64,000 nt of DNA from Lentibacillus saliphilus. Lineage in GTDB: Bacteria; Bacillota; Bacilli; Bacillales; Amphibacillaceae. The stretch's first letter is position 1; every line of letters begins with the position of its first letter. The stretch lies in contig NZ_JABJXD010000010.1 in assembly GCF_019093865.1 (NCBI RefSeq), positions 31,605 to 95,604 of the forward strand, read 5' to 3'. Below the pieces are notes generated by a model. That model had not been told where the DNA came from. It was given only the letters and a program-made list of their open reading frames with translations, and made no database searches. Below, in pieces: positions 44,370 to 51,382 of this stretch. The position numbers were made by a program, and so were the translations under genes.

Positions 44370-45493
44370 TCATTCTCACCCCCTTCAACTGATTCAGAAT
44401 AATTCTTGGTGATCACGTATTTATCGTGCAACGGATCATTCGATCTTTCCAATCCTAACGCCTCCCTTAATTCGTGACCGTTTGCCACACCAGAAGACCT
44501 TAACTTGTCCACTGCGGTAGCCACATCAAACATATTGCTATATGTTACCCTGCGAATATCCACACGATCACCTTTGAGATAATCACTTTTTTCAATGAAC
44601 TTACCCGCACACTCTGTTTTTACTTTATTTAGTATTGGATCTATACAAAATGTCATGTAGTTTCGAGTGTGTTTTTCAACGTCAGCCATATCACCGTGTA
44701 TTAATGCGGGCGGTATACCTAACGCTTTTGCAATATGATCAAGAAAGCCATTTGTTAATTTATTAATTTCCTCAACACTTGCCCCGGTTACATTACTAGA
44801 ATGCTCTTTGTAAACAAAACCTTTTTGCTGCGGAACAATCGAAAATGCTCTCTCTTTAATAGACTTGTACATACGGTCAATAAAGGTTTGTAATTTCTTT
44901 TGCGTTTCTGGATCCTTTGGATTTACGTTTTCCATGTCCACGGTGGAGCGTATCTGGTTTTTAAGCTTTTGAAACTCAATCATTCGTCCAAATAATTCCC
45001 CGTAATCACTAAAAAGCCCGTCAATCAATCTTGACAGGTTTTCATTGTTGTACTGCAGATATAGAACATCAGAAGTTTTAAATGTGCGATTGTAGGTATA
45101 ATTTTTAATTGTCACCGCTTTAAATGTATCCTCTACAAGACCGTATTCTGTTTTCGAAAAGTCATCGGCAATTAAGAGATCATCAGAATCAGATTTAATG
45201 ATTAAACATTCATTGTCATATATTAGCTTGAAAATGACTGTTTCCCAAAACTGCGCAGATGACTGATTCTGATTCGGTTTAACGTTCATTCGATAATAAA
45301 ATTCATCGTACTGAACTAAACCTTTTTTCTTGATACGGAATTCAGATTGACTGATGGTCCTGGCAATCATATTTACACAAGTCTCTATGGCCAGCTTCTT
45401 TAATTGAATCCGCTCTGATGTACTCTCAATCAAATCAAAGTCATGCATAATTTCCATTTCGCTGTTTCTCTTAAATAGGTCTAGGAAACCCAA
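44366..45493 (-). CDS. Portal protein (HK97 family)
   Basis: A 375-residue protein with LAIETCVNMIARTISQSEF, GIPPALIHGDMADVE and the C-terminal ELREALGLERSNDPLHDKYV typical of HK97 portals. TTG start with the strong ribosome site AGGAGGTGAT. Forms the 12-mer at the packaging vertex. Confidence 0.92.
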   Translation of the reverse strand: MGFLDLFKRNSEMEIMHDFDLIESTSERIQLKKLAIETCVNMIARTISQSEFRIKKKGLVQYDEFYYRMNVKPNQNQSSAQFWETVIFKLIYDNECLIIKSDSDDLLIADDFSKTEYGLVEDTFKAVTIKNYTYNRTFKTSDVLYLQYNNENLSRLIDGLFSDYGELFGRMIEFQKLKNQIRSTVDMENVNPKDPETQKKLQTFIDRMYKSIKERAFSIVPQQKGFVYKEHSSNVTGASVEEINKLTNGFLDHIAKALGIPPALIHGDMADVEKHTRNYMTFCIDPILNKVKTECAGKFIEKSDYLKGDRVDIRRVTYSNMFDVATAVDKLRSSGVANGHELREALGLERSNDPLHDKYVITKNYSESVEGGENE

Positions 45494-45507
45494 GTTTTAA
45501 TCACCTC

Positions 45508-47154
45508 CTAAAAGTTTATAACATCTAGCACAAATTCCTCATCATCTTCTAGTGTGTTATCAGCCTGCCACAAAGCATGTATGAACGCCTGAAAACCATC
45601 TGTCTTTCTTCTGACTTCATCTTTTTTCAAGTATTCTTTATTCCCGTCTTTTTTGATTTTGACGTAAACATTATTGGTGAACCACCGCATTAATGGGTTG
45701 TCTCCAAATATGACATTATGTTGTGCAAATAGAGTTTCAACACGCGGCGCTAGTAATGAGTGAATAGCTTTGGGATTACGTATATAGATCAACTCAAAGC
45801 CTTCTGCTTCAAGAGCAGCCTTTACGAGATCCAACCTAAATGTATCTGCCACTATCCTATTTACGCCATATGATTCGCGCATTTCCACGAACCAGTTGAC
45901 GATGTGTTTAATATCAATAACCGGACCGTCCAAAATGGTGAGCAGCCCTTGTTCTTCCCAATCTTCAATGGGCGGCTCAAGTTTCACATTTTTTAAAAAT
46001 CCTCGTCTCACGAATGAATGTGTTTTCCACACATAATCATCCCCAACCTTAAATAGCAATCCGACTGCAGCAAAATCCCTTATGCTGGCGAAATCCAACC
46101 CCCCAACTGCAACACGGTGTTTCAAATCCGGAAATGGCCTATTGGTTTTAAGAATTTCCTCCCAACTTGCGACCGATGTAGTTAAATCTGTTCCAGGGAA
46201 GTTCATACGTTTGGTCATAAATTTAATTCGTGCTGAAGGCTTGGAACTTCCAAGTGTAATATATTGTCGTTTAACTACCCGGAATAACTCTTTGGCATAA
46301 TCGCTCATTGGTTCATGAAACATAGGATTTGCTTTTTGCCAGTTTGAGTAATCATCCATTTCTTTTTCATCATCCAATGTGGCCATGAAAACAAATAGAT
46401 GATCTTCAGGTGCTTCACCATTTAACACTTTCATAGCGCGGTCTTTCAAATCGTCTAAATAACCGCCGCGCACAAAACCATCTGTTGTGATGAAAAACTC
46501 TCGTGAGTGCCGGACTTTACCAAGACCAGAACTGAATACGTCAACAATAGTCGAGTCAGCATATTCATGTACCTCGTCATAAATAACGCAACCATCACGC
46601 AAGCTGTCTTTTGTTTTAGCGTTGGATGTATGGTATTTTATTTTACCTTTTCCGGTCTTGCTGATGATTTCTGTTTTTGTGTGTTTAAAAAGAGATTGCA
46701 ACACACTTTCTTTGCCAGCCATATCAATGGTATTGTATATTTCTTCAGGACTTGTTTTTGCCTGTTCTTCACTGTTGGCTACTACAGAAACATTATAATT
46801 ATCTATGCCATGCAGATCACTGATAAAGAAGTTAGCAAGCGTTGATATTAAACCGTTCTTTCCAGCCCCCCTGGCTTCATAAAAAAAGAATTGATCAAAA
46901 AAAGGATGGTCGCCGTCTTTATAATATAAAAATACAAAAGCTGTTTTGAATTTCTGGAACGGGGCCAATTTAAAATAATGCTTCTCGGTAAACTTGATAT
47001 ACCGTTCATGCGTTACTTCGTCAAAGTAAATATCATCGCGATTGAGTACATGTTTTTTTAGATATGAAAACAAAAGGACCACATACTTACTGACTTTGAT
47101 CTTGCCAGTTTCGTATTGATCCATATAGTACTTAACGTGCTTATTCAGTTTCAT
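45508..47154 (-). CDS. terL: Terminase large subunit
   Basis: A 548-residue packaging motor. ATPase domain with Walker A-like EARGAGKN and Walker B VIYDEVHEY; nuclease domain with a metal-binding Asp in GGLDFASIRDF and IVADTFRLD. Belongs to the HK97/YmfN type seen with P27-like small subunits. Abuts terS (ATG one base after). Confidence 0.94.
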   Translation of the reverse strand: MKLNKHVKYYMDQYETGKIKVSKYVVLLFSYLKKHVLNRDDIYFDEVTHERYIKFTEKHYFKLAPFQKFKTAFVFLYYKDGDHPFFDQFFFYEARGAGKNGLISTLANFFISDLHGIDNYNVSVVANSEEQAKTSPEEIYNTIDMAGKESVLQSLFKHTKTEIISKTGKGKIKYHTSNAKTKDSLRDGCVIYDEVHEYADSTIVDVFSSGLGKVRHSREFFITTDGFVRGGYLDDLKDRAMKVLNGEAPEDHLFVFMATLDDEKEMDDYSNWQKANPMFHEPMSDYAKELFRVVKRQYITLGSSKPSARIKFMTKRMNFPGTDLTTSVASWEEILKTNRPFPDLKHRVAVGGLDFASIRDFAAVGLLFKVGDDYVWKTHSFVRRGFLKNVKLEPPIEDWEEQGLLTILDGPVIDIKHIVNWFVEMRESYGVNRIVADTFRLDLVKAALEAEGFELIYIRNPKAIHSLLAPRVETLFAQHNVIFGDNPLMRWFTNNVYVKIKKDGNKEYLKKDEVRRKTDGFQAFIHALWQADNTLEDDEEFVLDVINF

Positions 47155-47481
47155 TTATATCAGATCATTCGCTGTGTATTTTGGCTTGCCTTCTTCATCA
47201 ACGATCTCAATTGATCGTTCAATATTAATGATCGCTGAATTTACTTTGTTCATTTCGCCAAGTAAGGGATGGGATTTAATATACTCCTGGCTGCCATTTA
47301 TTACAGTCGTGGAAACACCTTCTTTTTTGACTGTTCGCTCCATGCGTCTATACATCTCAATATGCTTTAAGTACCTGCCGACTTTTTCAACCTCAACCGG
47401 GTTGGTTGTGTCTATCTTCGACATCAAGAATTGCTTTATTTTATCTATGCCCACGTCTGTTCTGAAAGTTGCTACCAACAT
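47155..47481 (-). CDS. terS: Terminase small subunit (P27 family)
   Basis: A 108-residue helical protein with VGRYLKHIEMYRRMERTVKK and the C-terminal P27 pattern GEMNKVNSAIINIERSI. Recognises the packaging site and recruits TerL. GGGGTG precedes the ATG. Confidence 0.88.
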   Translation of the reverse strand: MLVATFRTDVGIDKIKQFLMSKIDTTNPVEVEKVGRYLKHIEMYRRMERTVKKEGVSTTVINGSQEYIKSHPLLGEMNKVNSAIINIERSIEIVDEEGKPKYTANDLI

Positions 47482-47585
47482 AACCCACCCCCCTTACGCG
47501 AATTTTGATTCATATAGTTGGAAAGTCGAGCCCCCTGCCCGGTCCCCTGGGCTTGGAAAAACACCAAATTATTTAGGTGGGGGGT
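47482..47585. other. Candidate cos region
   Basis: The 104 bases between HNH and terS are much richer in G/C runs than the surroundings (GCCCCCTGCCCGGTCCCCTGGG, then AGGTGGGGGG). In HK97-like phages of Bacilli the cohesive-end site lies at this place, next to HNH. The cut position cannot be set from one integrated copy. Confidence 0.45.
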
Positions 47586-47912
47586 CTACCATCTTTCATC
47601 ATCCCATTTTGGTTTCTTGCGTTTGAATATACGTCCCTCTTTTACGTTATGGTGATATACGCACAATGTCTCTAGGTTGTCCAAAACCAAAGCAAGTCTT
47701 GGATAGTTTTCGATTGGATACTTATGGTCCACGTTGAGAACGATCTCTTTACGCTTGCCTGGCTGCTTAACTGAATCAACAGTAACCCCTCCTTCCTTCT
47801 TGCACCACTGACACTCATAGTTATCTCTTTCCAACGCATCTTCTCTCAACTGGATCCATGCTTTAGATCGATAGAACTTTTTCTTTTGTGCTTCTGTTTT
47901 GTATTCGGCCAA
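47586..47912 (-). CDS. HNH endonuclease of the packaging module
   Basis: A 108-residue HNH nuclease. Two zinc-binding Cys in CQWC, the catalytic NVDHKYPIENYP, and LDNLETLCVYHHN with the closing His and Cys. HNH proteins next to terS/terL are needed for cos cutting with HK97-type terminases (known for the family). TTG start with GGTGGTGGAT in front. Confidence 0.92.
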   Translation of the reverse strand: MAEYKTEAQKKKFYRSKAWIQLREDALERDNYECQWCKKEGGVTVDSVKQPGKRKEIVLNVDHKYPIENYPRLALVLDNLETLCVYHHNVKEGRIFKRKKPKWDDERW

Positions 47913-47930
47913 AAGGATCCACCACCAAAT

Positions 47931-47960
47931 AAAAAGACACCTACATTTAAGTAAGTGTCT
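47931..47960 (-). terminator. Terminator of the RexAB-like cassette
   Basis: AGACACTTAC / GTAGGTGTCT stem with the loop TTAAAT and a TTTTTATTT tail on the - strand. Confidence 0.82.
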
Positions 47961-47972
47961 ACTAATTTCTAT

Positions 47973-48143
47973 TTAATCTTTAATCCCTACTTGGATTTTC
48001 TTTAATGTAAAAGCTATCTTATCAACAGCTATAAATAACGCACCTACAGCTACATTAAATAATAACGCAGCACCTGCTGAAGTCACAGTACTAAATAACT
48101 CCGCTATATCAAGACACCCATAAATCAGGTCTTTATTCTTCAA
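47973..48143 (-). CDS. Small hydrophobic ORF after the RexB-like gene
   Basis: A 56-residue frame starting at a TTG that overlaps the RexB-like stop (T-TGA). It has one hydrophobic stretch (STVTSAGAALLFNVAVGALFIAVD) and a charged end, and stops just before the cassette terminator. No ribosome site is visible, so it is either translated by coupling or is a frameshifted tail of the upstream protein. Confidence 0.4.
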   Translation of the reverse strand: MKNKDLIYGCLDIAELFSTVTSAGAALLFNVAVGALFIAVDKIAFTLKKIQVGIKD

Positions 48144-48562
48144 CTTGTAAATATTATACCAATCAAAATAATAACAAATAATGTCGAAAGAAATGCCGCA
48201 ATAAGTAACGCTAACCAAATATCCATTAATAGTACCACTAAATTAGTCATATCTGATATCAGAAACATGTTAAAAAGACTTAGAAATGCAAGTAAAAACA
48301 CATACACTATCGATGTCATTAGCCAAGCTATTATTTTTTTATTAGTCCCTAGTTGGACTAATTTTTTATAAAACCGGCTAATAGACGATGTCTGAAGTAT
48401 AGACACTCCAGCAATAAAAAAACCAAGAGAGGACGAACTTATTGCGATTGAGGCTGTTAAAATATCTTCTAAATTGGTTATTTTTTCATAATCTATATCC
48501 GAAAAATATAAAATTATAAAAGGTACAAAAAAGAGGGCAATTTTATATAATAATTTTCTCAC
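48140..48562 (-). CDS. Four-helix membrane protein, RexB-like partner
   Basis: A 140-residue protein with four hydrophobic segments (about 4-22, 38-58, 78-100 and 106-138). Size and topology resemble lambda RexB (144 residues, four helices), an ion channel opened by RexA in superinfected cells. Sequence similarity cannot be judged here. Second gene of a two- or three-gene AT-rich cassette; 25 bases after the soluble partner. Confidence 0.6.
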   Translation of the reverse strand: MRKLLYKIALFFVPFIILYFSDIDYEKITNLEDILTASIAISSSSLGFFIAGVSILQTSSISRFYKKLVQLGTNKKIIAWLMTSIVYVFLLAFLSLFNMFLISDMTNLVVLLMDIWLALLIAAFLSTLFVIILIGIIFTS

Positions 48563-48587
48563 AAAATGTCACCGCCTCTTTATATTG

Positions 48588-49496
48588 TTATTCATCCTCA
48601 TCATTAATATACATTGTTTGTATTAATTTTTTTTGTTTGATAAAAATTTCATTTATTGTATCCATAATAAGCGTAGGTGTTTCCTTTTTCCCTTTTTTAA
48701 GATCGATATCTTTGTAATCGGAAAATTTATTTGTCAATAAGTCAAGTGGCTCCTCAATATCATCATGTTCTGTAACCGCTCGAAGGGAGCTTAAATGATC
48801 ATTACCCATTTCAAGAATTTGCTTCACTTTTCTTTTTGTTTGATCAGCATTCATTTCCGATGCAGTAATAGTTACATTCATTCGTTCGCCACCCAATTTT
48901 TTAGCAAGTCTAAAATCGCCCCAAATAGATCTTTTTTCAGATTGATTGGCAGATAGATCTTTCGGAAGTAGAAAACTATATTTTAGTTCTTTTATATGTT
49001 TAGAATTATATAAACGATCTAATTTATTTAAATCAGGTAATACATCCATAATATATTTGGAAGAACCTTTTTCAACTATTTTGGTTTGCCTTAGTAATTT
49101 TCGAATAAATACGCCAAAATTTTTATCATTTACTCCACCAACTTTTTTATGAAGAGCAATAGTTTTAGTTAATGGATAATATATAAACCCAGTATTTACT
49201 ATAGGTCCCTCGTTCTCACCTTGTGCATATATAGTTCTGTTTCCATCTAGATCAGCGATTTCTCCTTGTTCAGTTATATCTAACTTCTCAACAATACCAG
49301 TCCACCAATGATTAGTACTATCTTCTATCTTATTTAAATAAGTAATCCTCAAAATTACTCCAGCGACTTTTACATTTTCAACCATTTTTTTGTTTAATAT
49401 ATTTTTTTGTTGCTTTAATAATTCGTCCACCTTTCCACTTTGATTGTTCGGTTCTGTAATATTAAAAAAGGAACACTGTATTCTTTTTTTAACCAA
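48588..49496 (-). CDS. Soluble protein of a RexAB-like abortive infection pair
   Basis: A 302-residue soluble protein, rich in Lys and Asn, no membrane helix. N-terminal beta region with GVILRITYLNKIE, and a C-terminal region with MNVTITASEMNADQTKRKVKQ and an SLRAVTEHDDIEEPLDLL segment; this order resembles RexA and distant relatives, from memory of their layout only. TTG start with AAGGGGAGAAGAAC in front. Together with the four-helix partner and flanking terminators it forms a self-contained cassette between the late regulator and HNH. Confidence 0.55.
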   Translation of the reverse strand: MVKKRIQCSFFNITEPNNQSGKVDELLKQQKNILNKKMVENVKVAGVILRITYLNKIEDSTNHWWTGIVEKLDITEQGEIADLDGNRTIYAQGENEGPIVNTGFIYYPLTKTIALHKKVGGVNDKNFGVFIRKLLRQTKIVEKGSSKYIMDVLPDLNKLDRLYNSKHIKELKYSFLLPKDLSANQSEKRSIWGDFRLAKKLGGERMNVTITASEMNADQTKRKVKQILEMGNDHLSSLRAVTEHDDIEEPLDLLTNKFSDYKDIDLKKGKKETPTLIMDTINEIFIKQKKLIQTMYINDEDE

Positions 49497-49595
49497 GTTC
49501 TTCTCCCCCTTGCCTTCGACTTTATAATTACTTTTTCGACAAACAAGAGGTTTTTCCCTTCTTTATACCTATATTTTTCCAATAAATTCATAAAT

Positions 49596-49628
49596 AAAAG
49601 GCACTCCTCAAATAGAGCGCCTTTTTTA
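49596..49628. terminator. Terminator upstream of the RexAB-like cassette
   Basis: GGCACTC / GAGCGCC stem with T runs on both sides. It separates the late-regulator transcript from the cassette. Confidence 0.75.
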
Positions 49629-49703
49629 TTCAATAATTACATTTATCTTACACTATCATAATAACACACAAAATGTCGCAAGTGCGTCTCAATTTTGTCG
49701 CAA

Positions 49704-50225
49704 CTATTCAAACTTAATGGCTTCTATACCAAAGAAAATCACTGGAAGCTGTTCCACTGCTTTTTCTAAATATCTATACACTGTAGCTCGATCAATTCTT
49801 TCTTTGTCTGCAATCTCCTGAATGGTATATTTCTTAGATGTTAAATATTTCATCTCTAAAACACGGAAATACCCTAGTTCATCAATGCTACAAGACCGCT
49901 TATAAGCTTCCATCTTTCCTCTAACAAAATACACCATGGCTAGTGATTTTGTTTTGCTTTTTTTAATAGACTCGATACTCTCAAAGTTAATCTCAACAAT
50001 ATCCAAATCCTGAATCGATGTATCTTCAAATTTTAATAAGTCATCTTCTAACTTTTCACAATGTAACACAAGTGCCCTGTAATGTTTCAACAACAGCTTA
50101 ATGTTTCGTAAACGCATATCATGCTTTATTTTATTACGTTTATTCTCGTCATCTTTGTATGCTCTAATGGCTTCCCGGGAAGCAGTCTCAGTAATTATTT
50201 TTATTTGCTTTTCTGTCAGATGCAT
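49704..50225 (-). CDS. ArpU/RinA-like late gene regulator
   Basis: A 173-residue protein. Helical N-terminus; the C-terminal part (about 125-170) has a sigma-region-4-like HTH: YTIQEIADKERIDRATVYRYLEKA. ArpU/RinA proteins switch on packaging and structural genes of phages in Firmicutes, and this gene sits right before that block. Start at 50225 after AAAGGAGG; seven upstream codons excluded. Confidence 0.82.
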   Translation of the reverse strand: MHLTEKQIKIITETASREAIRAYKDDENKRNKIKHDMRLRNIKLLLKHYRALVLHCEKLEDDLLKFEDTSIQDLDIVEINFESIESIKKSKTKSLAMVYFVRGKMEAYKRSCSIDELGYFRVLEMKYLTSKKYTIQEIADKERIDRATVYRYLEKAVEQLPVIFFGIEAIKFE

Positions 50226-50229
50226 ACGT

Positions 50230-50364
50230 CTAAGCCTCCTTTCCAAACAACACTTTCAACCTCTCCTGCAGCTGTTCATCCGTATAATTTTTGAAAACAG
50301 ACTCCTTAACACCTTCAGCTAATGCCAGCTGAGCAATAATAGATTGTCTTTCTTCTTGTCTCAA
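50230..50364 (-). CDS. Small phage protein upstream of the late regulator
   Basis: A 44-residue helical protein (QEERQSIIAQLALAEGVKES...DEQLQERLKVL). TTG start, eight bases after GAGG, five bases after the previous gene's stop, and its end overlaps the ribosome site of the ArpU gene. Family not recognised. Confidence 0.6.
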   Translation of the reverse strand: MRQEERQSIIAQLALAEGVKESVFKNYTDEQLQERLKVLFGKEA

Positions 50365-50369
50365 TGCTA

Positions 50370-50585
50370 TTACCTCGCTTTCTCATAAATATCATTAAGC
50401 CAATCAAGCAACATGATCATTTGTTTCTTCACCAGATCATTATTCCCGTACTTATCACTCAGTTCTCCCGTTGATCTCATTGCCCATGTCCAAAACTCAT
50501 CACTTTCCATGCCATGTTTAACAGCCATAGAATTGCAATCAGATATCCATGATACTACTTCAGCATAGAACATTTGATAATCCAT
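50370..50585 (-). CDS. Small phage protein
   Basis: A 71-residue protein (MDYQMFYAEVVSWISDCNSM...), helical. Its ATG overlaps the RusA stop by one base (TGATG), with GAGGCGATC in front. The longer frame to 50630 runs inside rusA and is rejected. Role unknown. Confidence 0.75.
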   Translation of the reverse strand: MDYQMFYAEVVSWISDCNSMAVKHGMESDEFWTWAMRSTGELSDKYGNNDLVKKQMIMLLDWLNDIYEKAR

Positions 50586-50983
50586 CAGATCGCCTCGATT
50601 CGTATATAAATTCCTGGAAGATCGGCCCAAAACTTTTCAGCTACCAAACTTACAATCAATGAATCATCCTTCCAAAAGCCTAGGTCTGTCATACAATCGA
50701 ACAAAAGCTTCTGGCTGTTATCAATATCCGGCTTTGTGTGCTTATATTTACCGTTCGTATGCTTTCCAGTAATCGGGAAGCACCATTTCACGTATAAGCG
50801 AATCGGATTGCTATATTTCCTTTCAGGAACGTGTTGCCCAAGGTGAGCCAATAACTTACTACGAGCAGTCTTCAATTGTTCTGGTTCATAAAATACCGGC
50901 TTACCGTTTACAACCGTTACTTGTTTTTGTTGGTGTGTTGTCGTTGGTACTTTTTTCATTGGCATGAAGAATTCTGTTGTCAT
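50585..50983 (-). CDS. rusA: RusA-type Holliday junction endonuclease
   Basis: A 132-residue protein with the RusA pattern: a long N-terminal strand and helix, HTKPDIDNSQKLLFDCM containing the catalytic Asp pair, and FWKDDSLIVSL with the further Asp residues. Resolves recombination or replication junctions before packaging. Confidence 0.92.
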   Translation of the reverse strand: MTTEFFMPMKKVPTTTHQQKQVTVVNGKPVFYEPEQLKTARSKLLAHLGQHVPERKYSNPIRLYVKWCFPITGKHTNGKYKHTKPDIDNSQKLLFDCMTDLGFWKDDSLIVSLVAEKFWADLPGIYIRIEAI

Positions 50984-51066
50984 TTCAAATCAGCTTCTTT
51001 CACAAACACTCCGTTAACCATTTTGCCTTTACGGTATTTTAGTGCAATGGTTTTGAATTCTTTCAT
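50980..51066 (-). CDS. 28-residue phage protein
   Basis: MKEFKTIALKYRKGKMVNGV plus VKEADLK: basic, short. GAGGTGAAT precedes the ATG, and the TGA overlaps the rusA ATG (ATGA), which supports real translation and coupling. Too short for most gene finders. Confidence 0.65.
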   Translation of the reverse strand: MKEFKTIALKYRKGKMVNGVFVKEADLK

Positions 51067-51125
51067 GATCTATTCACCTCTTCGTTTTTTGAAAAACTTG
51101 CTTTGTCATAGAAAGAGAAAATGGT

Positions 51126-51158
51126 GTGGCGGGCTGCGCTTGAGCCCACCACTTTTTT
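51126..51158 (+). terminator. Strong + strand terminator hairpin in a - strand operon
   Basis: GTGGCGGGCT / AGCCCACCAC, ten base pairs with one C-A mismatch, then six T on the + strand. It points against the gene direction, so it may end an antisense transcript. On the - strand the tail is only ATTTTC. Confidence 0.55.
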
Positions 51159-51177
51159 CTCTATGACCGACGGAGGA

Positions 51178-51382
51178 GTGAAACGGAAATTTATATATTA
51201 TATATATAGCTTTTCATTTCACTCTGAAATTCTCGATAATCTCCGAAGATTTCACTTTTTGAAATGAAGTGAAAACAACCGACATTTTCACAAAATGAAA
51301 CGTACTTTTGAAATGAAAACTATCGTGTTTTTTCAAATATTGAAAGGTTAAAATGAAATGTTTCACTTCGATGATTTCACTA
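51178..51382. repeat. Cluster of TTTCA / TGAAA repeats
   Basis: In about 200 non-coding bases TTTCAC or GTGAAA occurs at least six times, with many more TTTCA / TGAAA. They include TTTCACTT / AAGTGAAA as an inverted repeat with a nine-base loop (near 51255) and a TATATATTATATATATA tract. No gene is supported here. It lies just downstream of the replication ATPase gene. Confidence 0.6.

Noticed and set aside
49415..49633. 72-residue open frame upstream of the RexA-like gene
   Set aside because: It overlaps the RexA-like start and crosses the cassette terminator, and has no ribosome site.
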